Positions 53,846 to 62,148 of a stretch of DNA of 64,000 bases are shown here, piece by piece. Each line of letters opens with the position of its first letter. Positions within the stretch are counted from its first letter, which is position 1. Origin of the DNA: Planococcus donghaensis (GTDB taxonomy: Bacteria > Bacillota > Bacilli > Bacillales_A > Planococcaceae); NCBI RefSeq assembly GCF_001687665.2, contig NZ_CP016543.2, positions 2,356,001-2,420,000 of the forward strand. Direction: 5' to 3'. The notes beneath the pieces are model-generated. The model did not search any database. It saw only the letters and a program-made list of their open reading frames with translations, and had not been told where the DNA came from. The position numbers and the translations under genes were made by a program.

Positions 53846-56800
53846 TTGAAACAAGTCATTAATTTTTCACTAAATAACAAATTTGCGATTTGGATTTTAA
53901 CGATCATGGTCGTAGTGGCTGGTTTATATGCCGGCTTGACCATGAAACAAGAATCCATCCCAAGCATCACCCTTCCTGCAGTTACAGTCGTTACTGTATA
54001 TCCAGGGGCAGCACCTGATGAAATTATGGAAGAAGTTACAGTTCCTATGGAACAACGAATTCAAAACATGAATGGTGTGGAATTAGTGACATCCACTTCA
54101 ATGGCTAATGCTTCAACTATTCAAGTCCAATATGACTTTGAAGTAGACATGGACCAAGCAACTCGTGATTTGGAAGATGCTTTATCGAAAGTCCCCCTTC
54201 CTGAGGCCGCAAATGATCCTCAAGTTTCTCGTCTAAGTTTAGATGCCTTTCCAGTCTTGACGTTAAGCATTAGTAATTCGGAAAGTTCACTAGAAGAACT
54301 AACAGATACAGTGGAAAACAATGTCTTGCCTGCGCTTGAAGGTGTACCTGGTTTGTCAGAAGCCCAAGTTTCTGGACAGCGTGTTCAAAAAGTCACCATG
54401 ACTTTTGATCAGCAAGCCTTAACGCAATACGGTTTAACTGAAGACACCATTCAACAAATCATTAAAGGGTCCAATTTGACATTCCCATTAGGGTTAACAA
54501 ATTTTGATGGCGAATTGAAAAATTTAGTTATTGATGGAGATATCACTTCTGTTGAGGATTTGAAAAGCTTACAAATTCCAGCCATCCCTCAAGCTGCAGC
54601 TCCGACTCCAACTGAAGCACCCGGCGCACCACAAGCACAACCACCTGTTGCTGCACCGACTGCGATTCCGACGATTGCACTGAGTGAATTAGCGGACATC
54701 CAAGTTGTTAGTGAAGCCGAGTCCATTTCACGGACTAATGGTGAAGAGGCAATTAGTATTTCCATTATCAAGTCCCCCGATGCGAATACTGTTGAAGTCG
54801 TAAATGGCGTGCAAGAAATCGTTGCCGATATGGCAGACGAATACAATTTGATCGTTTCTTCTTCATTCGACCAAGGAGAACCAATCGAAAAATCGGTTGA
54901 AACAATGCTTAGCAAAGCCTTATTCGGTATTTTATTTGCAGTCGTAATCATTTTGTTATTCCTACGTAGCTTCAAAACAACATTAATTTCGATCATCTCA
55001 ATCCCGTTATCGTTATTAATGGCGATTTTCTTATTAAACCAAATGGATATTACGTTAAATATTATGACACTTGGTGCATTAACGGTGGCCATCGGTCGTG
55101 TGATTGATGACTCGATTGTTGTCATTGAAAATATTTATCGTCGTATGGCCTTACCTGGCGAAAAATTACGCGGCAAAGCCTTAATACGTGAAGCGACACG
55201 CGAAATGTTCTTACCGATTTTTTCTTCTACTGTGGTTACAATCGCAGTGTTCTTGCCACTCGCGCTTGTTAGCGGACAAATCGGAGAATTATTTTTACCA
55301 TTTGCATTAGCAGTTGTTTTTGCACTGTCAGCTTCTCTATTAGTCGCTGTTACGATTGTGCCAATGATGGCACATTTAATGTATCGCAAACAATTAACGA
55401 ATATGGATACTGTTACATCCACGCACAAAGAACACAAACCAGGAAAAATGGCCGCAAGCTATAAAAGGATTTTGGAATGGTCATTAAATCATAAGATCAT
55501 TACTTTTGGTGGAGCTTCGCTCGTACTTGTCGCTAGTTTATTCTTAATACCAATCATCGGTGTAAGTTTCTTACCTGAAGAAGAACAGAAGATGGTTATG
55601 GCTACTTATAGCCCAGAACCCGGTCAAACACTCGAAGATGTAGAAGCTATCGCACTTGAAGCAGAATCTGCTATTAGCGATCGTGACGGCGTGACGTCTT
55701 ATCAATATTCGCTTGGTGGAGATAATCCAATGTCCGGAATGGGCAGCGGTGGAAATAACTCCGCATTGTTCTATATTGAATACGATGATGATTTTGAAGA
55801 CTTTGGTGATGAAAGTACGAAATTAATCGAAGACTTGAACAGCTCAACAGAATTTGGCGAATGGGCGAGCATGGACTTTGCACCTACTGGCGGAAACGGC
55901 TTAGAATTATTCGTCTATGGGGATAATGTTGAAGATATTCAATCGGCAATCAAAGAAATCCAGCCATTCATGGAAGATAACGATGGCCTAGAAAACACAG
56001 AATCTAGTTTGACGGATGCTTATGACCAATTCACATTAGTCGCAAATCAACAAAGTTTAAGTGAAAACGGTCTAACTGCCGCACAAATTGGCATGGCTTT
56101 AAGTAATGTCGGTGATGCGCCCGTCTTAACGACCGTTACTTATGAAGACAAAGACATTAACGTGTATATCGAAACAGCAGAAACCGAATACGCTGGAATC
56201 GAGGATGTTACTGCTGTCGAAATCCCAACAGCTCTTGGAACTTCTGTTAAAGTCAGCGATGTAATGACTGTAGAAGAAGGTAAATCTCCAGACACCATCA
56301 ATCGCAGAGACGGTCAAATGTTTGCTTCTCTGACGGCAGATGTTCTAGGCAATAACGCTGCTGAAATTACTGCTGAAATTGATGAGCAAATTGCTGAACT
56401 TGATTTGCCAACTGGTGTTACAACAGATCACGGTGGTGTCACAGAACAAATTAATGAATCGTTTACGCAACTTGGTTTAGCCATGCTTGCAGCGATTGCT
56501 ATTGTTTACTTTGTACTAGTTGTCACATTTGGTGGCGCATTAGCACCGTTCTCCATTTTGTTCTCACTACCATTCACAGTGATTGGTGTTCTTGTCGCAT
56601 TGTGGATTACTGGTGAAGCGTTGAGTGTGAACGCATTGATTGGTGTGTTGATGTTGATCGGTATCGTTGTCACAAACGCGATCGTCTTGATTGACCGAGT
56701 GATTCATATGGAAGACGCTGGACTCAGCACTCGTGAAGCACTTCTTGAAGGCGGTGTGACTCGCTTGCGTCCTATCTTGATGACTGCTTTAGCTACAATC

Positions 56801-56974
56801 GGTGCATTAATCCCTCTTGCTCTTGGTGTCGAAGGCGGCGGCGGCGGATTGATTTCGCAAGGTCTCGGCATTACTGTAATCGGCGGGTTAATCAGTTCGA
56901 CTTTATTAACATTGGTCATCGTACCAATTGTTTACGAAGTCGTAGCGAAATTCCGCAAGAAAAAAAAAAATTAA
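53846..56974 (+). CDS. swrC: RND-family efflux pump (SwrC/AcrB-like)
   Basis: This 1042-residue inner-membrane proton-driven transporter has the two repeated halves of the HAE1 family: two large extracellular loops and 12 membrane segments, with TMS4-type GALTVAIGRVIDDSIVVIENIYR. The start VINFSLNNKFAIWILTIMVVVAGLYAG is typical. An Ala/Pro/Gln-rich insert in the first loop near residues 247-277 is common in Bacillus SwrC. The TTG start at 53846 follows AAAAGGAG. Bacillus SwrC is known for surfactin resistance; the substrate here is not known. Confidence 0.93.
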   Translation: MKQVINFSLNNKFAIWILTIMVVVAGLYAGLTMKQESIPSITLPAVTVVTVYPGAAPDEIMEEVTVPMEQRIQNMNGVELVTSTSMANASTIQVQYDFEVDMDQATRDLEDALSKVPLPEAANDPQVSRLSLDAFPVLTLSISNSESSLEELTDTVENNVLPALEGVPGLSEAQVSGQRVQKVTMTFDQQALTQYGLTEDTIQQIIKGSNLTFPLGLTNFDGELKNLVIDGDITSVEDLKSLQIPAIPQAAAPTPTEAPGAPQAQPPVAAPTAIPTIALSELADIQVVSEAESISRTNGEEAISISIIKSPDANTVEVVNGVQEIVADMADEYNLIVSSSFDQGEPIEKSVETMLSKALFGILFAVVIILLFLRSFKTTLISIISIPLSLLMAIFLLNQMDITLNIMTLGALTVAIGRVIDDSIVVIENIYRRMALPGEKLRGKALIREATREMFLPIFSSTVVTIAVFLPLALVSGQIGELFLPFALAVVFALSASLLVAVTIVPMMAHLMYRKQLTNMDTVTSTHKEHKPGKMAASYKRILEWSLNHKIITFGGASLVLVASLFLIPIIGVSFLPEEEQKMVMATYSPEPGQTLEDVEAIALEAESAISDRDGVTSYQYSLGGDNPMSGMGSGGNNSALFYIEYDDDFEDFGDESTKLIEDLNSSTEFGEWASMDFAPTGGNGLELFVYGDNVEDIQSAIKEIQPFMEDNDGLENTESSLTDAYDQFTLVANQQSLSENGLTAAQIGMALSNVGDAPVLTTVTYEDKDINVYIETAETEYAGIEDVTAVEIPTALGTSVKVSDVMTVEEGKSPDTINRRDGQMFASLTADVLGNNAAEITAEIDEQIAELDLPTGVTTDHGGVTEQINESFTQLGLAMLAAIAIVYFVLVVTFGGALAPFSILFSLPFTVIGVLVALWITGEALSVNALIGVLMLIGIVVTNAIVLIDRVIHMEDAGLSTREALLEGGVTRLRPILMTALATIGALIPLALGVEGGGGGLISQGLGITVIGGLISSTLLTLVIVPIVYEVVAKFRKKKKN

Positions 56975-56977
56975 TTT

Positions 56978-57016
56978 AAAACAGGCAGCTCACGCGGATG
57001 AGCTGCCTGTTTTTTC
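56978..57016 (+). terminator. Terminator after swrC
   Basis: AAAACAGGCAGCTC and GAGCTGCCTGTTTT form a 14-bp stem around an 8-nt loop, followed by a T-tract. Confidence 0.92.
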
Positions 57017-57035
57017 ATACCTATTTTTAGCTAAG

Positions 57036-57161
57036 CGCACCTGAATTGGTCAAAAGCGCACCTCAACTGGCAAAGTCCGCACCTCGCAGCGCGATAACCG
57101 CACCCCAATCAGCAAAGTCCGCACCTCACGACGTAATAACCGCACCTCACGAATAAAAGCC
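57036..57161. repeat. Array of six 21-bp repeats beginning CGCACC
   Basis: CGCACC starts at 57036, 57057, 57078, 57099, 57120 and 57141, exactly 21 bp apart. Within each unit, the last 15 bases vary but alternate between CAA-CTGGCAAAGTC-like and GA-CGT-ATAAC-like ends. The array lies between the terminators of two convergent genes, and its last unit overlaps the second terminator. There is no ORF. It is not a CRISPR array, since there are no unique spacers. Confidence 0.9.
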
Positions 57162-57186
57162 TGTCCAGTTAAACTGAACAGGCTTC
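57157..57186 (-). terminator. Terminator after the DUF1028 gene
   Basis: On the minus strand AAGCCTGTTCAGTT and AACTGGACAGGCTT pair and are followed by TTATT. One mismatch is bridged by a G-U pair. Confidence 0.85.
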
Positions 57187-57190
57187 CTCT

Positions 57191-58066
57191 TTATTGTTTC
57201 TTCAAGTATTCCAATACCGATTCATCAATCAATGCTTCTTCTGACCAATGATCGTCAAAATTTTCGCGGAGACAAAACGTTTTCAATGCCTCTTTTACTT
57301 CCGAGTCATAACTGCTGTGATCTACAGATGCCAATAAATCAAGCTTGACCAGTTGCTCAACAATCACCATCAGTACGTCTTCTTTAATAGGTAACTTTTC
57401 TGCTGACGGCGCAGCATACATTTTATGAAGCTCATACAACCGCTGTAACTCTTTAATTGGTTCTGGGTGATCGTCGACACGTAAATCTACTTTCACATCG
57501 TTGTAGCCACCGTATCCCGCCTCTTTTTGCAAAACATAAACCGCAGCAGACTGTTTGCCTCTGCTGTCGCCTCCGGCATGTTGAGCCGCTGATATGGCTT
57601 GCAGCAAGCGTTCAGCAAGTGGACCTGATGATTCTTCAAATGTTTTACTCATTTCGCTGACTGTTTTCTCACTGACGAGAATATTGCCTTGGCATGAGTG
57701 GTGTTTCCCTATTTTATGTCCTGCCCAATCGTAGCATTCGTGACCGGTGAAGGCACTTGCTTCGCCATCTGCATTAATGACAGCCACTTGACGCAAACTT
57801 CTGCCTGGATCATCAGCAATCAATTTATCAATCACTGCCTCAGGCGATAAACCTTTTTCCAATAACGCTAGTCCTTCTGGTCCGTAAGCCGTATTGGCCC
57901 ACGATTGCGTGGCAACTGCCCCGACACCTGCTTTAGCCCATGGTACGACTGAACCAACCGCCAAAAATTTTGATTGTACCGCCACGCCCACTTCTCCCGT
58001 AGCCGGGTCCGCAGCAACAATTGAAAATGTCGCCACCAATTGGTCTTTTTTCACTTTGTTGTTCAT
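57191..58066 (-). CDS. DUF1028 family protein (Ntn-hydrolase-like) with extra C-terminal domain
   Basis: This ~291-residue protein has a DUF1028 N-terminal domain (VATFSIVAADPATGEVGVAVQSKFLAVGSVVPWA, then AVATQSWANTAYGPEGL, and GGDSRGKQSAAVYV). This family has an Ntn-hydrolase-like fold and no settled function. The C-terminal ~70 residues form a helical, peptidoglycan-binding-like domain. The ATG at 58066 follows AAGGGGGG by 7 bp. Its 5' region is the left border of element C. Confidence 0.85.
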   Translation of the reverse strand: MNNKVKKDQLVATFSIVAADPATGEVGVAVQSKFLAVGSVVPWAKAGVGAVATQSWANTAYGPEGLALLEKGLSPEAVIDKLIADDPGRSLRQVAVINADGEASAFTGHECYDWAGHKIGKHHSCQGNILVSEKTVSEMSKTFEESSGPLAERLLQAISAAQHAGGDSRGKQSAAVYVLQKEAGYGGYNDVKVDLRVDDHPEPIKELQRLYELHKMYAAPSAEKLPIKEDVLMVIVEQLVKLDLLASVDHSSYDSEVKEALKTFCLRENFDDHWSEEALIDESVLEYLKKQ

Positions 58067-58222
58067 GTATATGCCCCCCTTTCTTCTACTGTAATTCAAT
58101 CAAGCAAAACTTTCCTGTTTCACAAATCGTATTTACAAAAAACCTGTAGAAATCCTAAAGGATTTCTACAGGTTTCAGCTTGTAGACAAAAGAATACTTA
58201 CTCATTTTTTTGTATGCAGATG

Positions 58223-58344
58223 GGATTCTCCGCCCCCAGTGGACGCTTTCCGCGGACTCCGCGCTGAGCCTCCTCGTCGCAAGCTCCTGCGGGGTCTCAT
58301 CACTTCGTTTTTCCGCTGGAGTCGCCACTGGCTGCTCCGAATCC
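58223..58344. repeat. Structured module C-left
   Basis: GGATTC and CAGTGG pair with CCACTG and GAATCC at the other end. The core GCTGAGCCTCCTCGTCGCAA, GCTCCTGCGGGGTCTCATCA matches A-left almost exactly. Confidence 0.8.
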
Positions 58345-58430
58345 TTTAGTGAGTAGAGAAAAATCTTTCCATAAGTTACTTTTAATATGAAGCGTCTTAA
58401 AGGATCTCACTTTATTTGTAGCAAGAAGCC

Positions 58431-58553
58431 TTCAACTGGGCTGGTCCACGGAGACTCCTGTGGGACAGCGAAAGCTGAAGACCCCGCAGGAACGTCAGTG
58501 ACGAGGAGGCTGAAGCTGAGCCCACGGAAAGCGAAGTGGCCAGCCCAGTTGAA
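58431..58553. repeat. Structured module C-right
   Basis: TTCAACTGGGCTGG-CCAC pairs with GTGGCCAGCCCAGTTGAA (one unpaired base) around the core GGGACAGCGAAAGCTGAAGA, CCCCGCAGGAACG. The core is shared with A-right; the closing stem is different but equally complementary. Confidence 0.8.
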
Positions 58554-58613
58554 GAGTATGCATCACTATTTAGTTTAATAAACTTTGTCTACAGTCTGAA
58601 ACCTGTAAAAATC

Positions 58614-59441
58614 CTAAAGGATTTCCACAGGTTTTTCATTTTTCTTGGATTGGCGATTGAGCGCGCTCGTTCTGTATTTCTTTTTATCCGTTTTTGATAA
58701 TGCCTTGTACTCTTCTAAGAAAGTTTCGTATTTGGCAATGACATCTTTTGTGGGGCCATATTCTTTAACGACGCCAAATTCCAGCCATAAAATCTGATCA
58801 CAGAACTTTTTCATTTGCGCAATGGAGTGACTAACAAAAAACATCGTTTTTCCTTTTTTCTTAAACTCCATCATTTTGTCTAAGCTTTTTTCAGAAAAGG
58901 CTTTATCGCCTACTGATAAGGCTTCATCTACGATTAAAATATCGGGATTCACACGTACCGAAATCGAAAAGCCTAAACGTGATTTCATCCCACTGGAATA
59001 TGTTTTTACCGGCTGATCAATAAATTTTTCCAGCTCCGCAAATTCGATAATTTCATCTTCCATTTCAGAAATCTCTTTTTGAGAAAAACCAAGCATCAAC
59101 AATTTGAGCTCAATGTTTTCACGACCTGACAACTTGCCATCTAGTCCTGCGTTTACTGCGATTAAAGCTACGTCACCGTTGCTTGTCACATCACCATTAG
59201 TTGAAGGAATAACACCTGCAATAATGTTCGCTAAAGTCGATTTCCCAGATCCGTTAATGCCAACAAGTCCGACAATCGATCCCTCTTCCACCGTGAAAGA
59301 AACATTTTGCAAAGCATAAAAATTCTCCCCATAGTCTTTATAAGGAACTAACAAATCAAGAAGTCGTTCAGATTTTTTCTTATATAATTTATAACGTTTT
59401 GAGACATTTTTCACTTCTACTGAATTAACCAAGATTTTCAC
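58614..59441 (-). CDS. tagH: Teichoic acid ABC exporter ATPase TagH
   Basis: This 275-residue ATPase works with TagG to move undecaprenyl-linked teichoic acid across the membrane. Walker A GINGSGKST is at 61-69, the signature YSSGMKSRLGF lies near 160, and Walker B ILIVDEALSVGD follows. It lacks the long C-terminal extension present in B. subtilis TagH (>500 residues). The start is GTG at 59441. The final residues KPVEIL and the stop overlap the right border hairpin of element C. It follows tagG by 9 bp. Confidence 0.92.
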   Translation of the reverse strand: MKILVNSVEVKNVSKRYKLYKKKSERLLDLLVPYKDYGENFYALQNVSFTVEEGSIVGLVGINGSGKSTLANIIAGVIPSTNGDVTSNGDVALIAVNAGLDGKLSGRENIELKLLMLGFSQKEISEMEDEIIEFAELEKFIDQPVKTYSSGMKSRLGFSISVRVNPDILIVDEALSVGDKAFSEKSLDKMMEFKKKGKTMFFVSHSIAQMKKFCDQILWLEFGVVKEYGPTKDVIAKYETFLEEYKALSKTDKKKYRTSALNRQSKKNEKPVEIL

Positions 59442-59449
59442 ATCCCATT

Positions 59450-60256
59450 TTATAAGAAGTCAATAAACTGACTTCTGAATTTCACGTGAAGATAAGAACC
59501 GACAAGGAATGTTAATGCGACGACTCCAACAAAATAAAGGGTATACGTTGGATTTTCAACAAAGTACCAGCCTTCGCCAAGTAGTGAATAACGATACCCT
59601 TCTATAACGTAATAGAAAGGATTGATTTTCAAGAACACTTGCCATGACTCTGGCAGCAACGTTGGCGGCCATAAAATCGGCGATAAATACAGCAGCATGC
59701 GCATAACTGATTGCAGCAGCATTTGCACGTCTCTAACAATAGTTGCCAGCGTCGATGTAATGAGCGAAAGGCTGAATAAGAAAACAAGAAGCCCGATGAT
59801 ATAAATCGGCAACTGCAAGTAATAAATGGAAACCGGAAAGCCAATAAATTGCAATACCAACATGCCGATAGCTAATAAAATCAGATGCGGATAGAACTGT
59901 GCAAAAATAGTATAATTTGGAATGACACTCATTGGGAAATTCATCTTGGCTAGCATCCTAATCTTGGTGTAAATCGACTTAGAAGCTTTCATGACACTAC
60001 CGTTGATAAAGAACCATACGAGTATTCCAGCAAACATCCATTGGAAATAAGGAATATCACCAATTGCTTCCCGCTGCCTAATTCCAAATCCGAAAACAAA
60101 CCAATAAATCATAATTTGGATAGCAGGGTTAATAATCTCCCAAGCTGCACCTAAATAATTTCCTCTTGTTAAGCTCCGTAATTCATAAACAGACAGTCGA
60201 TTAATTAAATAAGAGAATTTCACTTGCTCTTTAAGAACTTTTATCGCTGATTTCAT
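59450..60256 (-). CDS. tagG: Teichoic acid ABC exporter permease TagG
   Basis: This 268-residue ABC-2 type permease has about six membrane spans and ends in a KFRSQFIDFL-type cytoplasmic tail. The region LTRGNYLGAAWEIINPAIQIMIYWFVFGFG is typical of TagG. It pairs with TagH, encoded next. The ATG at 60256 is preceded by GTGAGGAT. It is downstream of a CDP-glycerol transferase gene in the same direction. Confidence 0.93.
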   Translation of the reverse strand: MKSAIKVLKEQVKFSYLINRLSVYELRSLTRGNYLGAAWEIINPAIQIMIYWFVFGFGIRQREAIGDIPYFQWMFAGILVWFFINGSVMKASKSIYTKIRMLAKMNFPMSVIPNYTIFAQFYPHLILLAIGMLVLQFIGFPVSIYYLQLPIYIIGLLVFLFSLSLITSTLATIVRDVQMLLQSVMRMLLYLSPILWPPTLLPESWQVFLKINPFYYVIEGYRYSLLGEGWYFVENPTYTLYFVGVVALTFLVGSYLHVKFRSQFIDFL

Positions 60257-60305
60257 AGGTATCCTCACTTAATCACTTTTTATCTTATAGACTAACTTGC
60301 ATCAA

Positions 60306-61505
60306 TTACTTTAAAAAGGTGTTTACCACACGCTCCGTCGCTCGTCCGTCTTCAAGAGAAGAAAAGCGTTTTTTAAACTCAGCGAAAGCTTGATTTGATT
60401 GGACATCAACGTCTTTCAACTCACTAATTGCTTGAAACAATTCGTTTTCTGTTTGGACAATCGGACCAGGTGCCTCTTTTTCAATATCGATATAAAAACC
60501 ACGCAATTGATCACGATAGTTTTCCAAATCGTACATAAAGAAGATAATTGGACGATTTAAATTGGCATAATCGAAAAACACCGAAGAATAATCTGTAATC
60601 AACATATCCGATGCCAAATACAAATCACGAATATCGGGGTAACGCGACACATCATAAACGATTCCCTCATACGCTGAGAAATCAAAGTTTTCAGCAACTA
60701 AGTAATGCATACGGGACAAGAGCACCCAGTCTTCACCGAATTCTCTTTCCCAGTTTTTCAAGTCAAATTGGAATTCAAATTTATACTTACCTTTTTGGTA
60801 AAATTCATTATCTCTCCAAGTAGGAGCATATAACATTATTTTCTTATGCTCAGTAATTCCTAAATCTTTCTTCAAATTGCTGATCAAAGTAGGCGAACTG
60901 TTGCTTAAAATATCGTTACGAGGATACCCCGATTCAATCACGTTTCCACTATAGTGGAAAGCACGTTTAAAAATGTCGGATGAATAGGCGTTAGGAGAAA
61001 TCAAATAATCCCACTTCTCCGACTCCAACACGAAATTCTTTTTATAGGAATCTGTTTGGGTATTCGGCATATGAACTTCTTCTATATCTAGTCCAAGTTT
61101 TTTCAAAGGCGTACCATGCCAAGTTTGCAAGTATACGGTTCCTTTAGGTTTTGGCATCCATAAAGGCAACCTAACATTGTTTACCCAGTATTCCGCTCTT
61201 GGGAACGTCCAGAACCAGTTTAACGTAAACCTTTGAATATAAGGGACATTAAATTCTTCAAAAAGCTTCTTTGCACTTTTGTCGACACTCCATATAAGCG
61301 TATAGTCCGGGTGATGCTCTTTCATATATTCATATATAGCACGCGGATTATCACTAAATTGCTTGGCATGAAAACTTTCAAATACGACCAACTTTTTCTT
61401 TTTTGGAAGTTTTCCTAGCACAACAAAAACTGCGCGAAAAGCTCTTCTTGTATAATTACTATCTTTTAACTTTTTTATTTTTTGGATGAAACTCAAATTT
61501 TTCAC
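60306..61505 (-). CDS. CDP-glycerol glycerophosphotransferase family protein (TagB/TagF-like)
   Basis: This 399-residue Glyphos_transf family protein has YLQTWHGTPLKKLGLDIE and LYAPTWRDNEFY in the first half, and SDMLITDYSSVFFDYANL-RPIIFFMYD in the second. The His of WHGTP and the DYSS motif are the family's catalytic landmarks. Length is close to B. subtilis TagB and much shorter than TagF. The second transferase, TagB, is encoded divergently, so this one may add the next glycerol phosphate or act as polymerase. The start is GTG at 61505. Confidence 0.88.
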   Translation of the reverse strand: MKNLSFIQKIKKLKDSNYTRRAFRAVFVVLGKLPKKKKLVVFESFHAKQFSDNPRAIYEYMKEHHPDYTLIWSVDKSAKKLFEEFNVPYIQRFTLNWFWTFPRAEYWVNNVRLPLWMPKPKGTVYLQTWHGTPLKKLGLDIEEVHMPNTQTDSYKKNFVLESEKWDYLISPNAYSSDIFKRAFHYSGNVIESGYPRNDILSNSSPTLISNLKKDLGITEHKKIMLYAPTWRDNEFYQKGKYKFEFQFDLKNWEREFGEDWVLLSRMHYLVAENFDFSAYEGIVYDVSRYPDIRDLYLASDMLITDYSSVFFDYANLNRPIIFFMYDLENYRDQLRGFYIDIEKEAPGPIVQTENELFQAISELKDVDVQSNQAFAEFKKRFSSLEDGRATERVVNTFLK

Positions 61506-61755
61506 CTAACTTCTTTCTAGTTAAATGGAGTGGACAAAATCTATTATTCTAAATAGCATCCAATCTCTTTTTATTTTATACTAACTATAAGCGTTTCTGC
61601 GGAACTTATGAATGCAACTTTTCTTCTATAAAGGCGTCTAATCACTCATACTTCTCCCATATTTCCAATAGCTATTACACATGATAACATATAAGATGGT
61701 ATCATAGCATATTGTGAAAAAATCGAAAATAAGCATTTTTGGAGTGAATACATAT

Positions 61756-62148
61756 ATGAAGAAAGTAATAACTTACGGAACCTTTGACTTGATTCATCAT
61801 GGGCATATAAACATTTTGAAACGAGCAAAAGAAAACGGAGATTATTTAATCGTCGGCTTATCCACCGATGAGTTTAATGCGATTAAAGGCAAAGCTGCCT
61901 ATCACTCCTACGAAGAGCGAAAACTTATACTAGAAGCTATCAAATACGTTGATGAAGTGATTCCTGAAAGCAACTGGGGCCAAAAGGTGTCGGACATCAC
62001 AAATAACAAGGTTGACTTATTTGTGATGGGATCTGATTGGGAAGGCAAATTTGACGAACTGATGGACTATTGTGAGGTTATTTATTTGCCGCGAACAGAA
62101 GGCATTTCAACTACTAAAATCAAGACAGATCTTTTTAATCGCAAATGA
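61756..62148 (+). CDS. tagD: Glycerol-3-phosphate cytidylyltransferase
   Basis: This 130-residue enzyme makes CDP-glycerol for teichoic acid synthesis. Motifs GTFDLIHHGHINILK, with HxGH, and RTEGISTTKIK are intact. The ATG at 61756 gives the usual MKKVITYGTFD start; GGAG lies further upstream than usual (about 12 bp). The stop overlaps the tagB start by 4 bp (ATGA). A longer ORF from 61714 is not family-like. Confidence 0.95.
   Translation: MKKVITYGTFDLIHHGHINILKRAKENGDYLIVGLSTDEFNAIKGKAAYHSYEERKLILEAIKYVDEVIPESNWGQKVSDITNNKVDLFVMGSDWEGKFDELMDYCEVIYLPRTEGISTTKIKTDLFNRK

Larger units (their letters stand above)
58141..58634. mobile_element. Element C: hairpin-flanked repeat element with terminal inverted repeats
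   Basis: Direct copies of a long hairpin, AACCTGTAGAAATCC...GGATTTCTACAGGTT (58141-58175) and a right copy with two changes (58599-58634), border it. Internal ends are CAGCTTGTAGACAAAAG and the inverted CTTTGTCTACAGTCTG. Two head-to-head modules form the body. The right hairpin is part of the tagH gene, which encodes its last residues and stop there. The left hairpin has an outer T-tract on the minus strand. The left flank is upstream of, not after, the DUF1028 gene. Confidence 0.7.

Noticed and set aside
54589..55125. Long antisense ORF (178 residues) within swrC
   Set aside because: The plus-strand RND protein is continuous and well conserved here; the antisense frame is a shadow of its codon pattern.
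57036..57161. Possible CRISPR array with short repeats
   Set aside because: The conserved part is only 6-9 bp and the variable part about 15 bp and partly repeated; no leader or cas genes.
58387..58578. ORF of 63 residues in element C
   Set aside because: It reads through module C-right and is not matched by a similar frame in the sister copy A-right.
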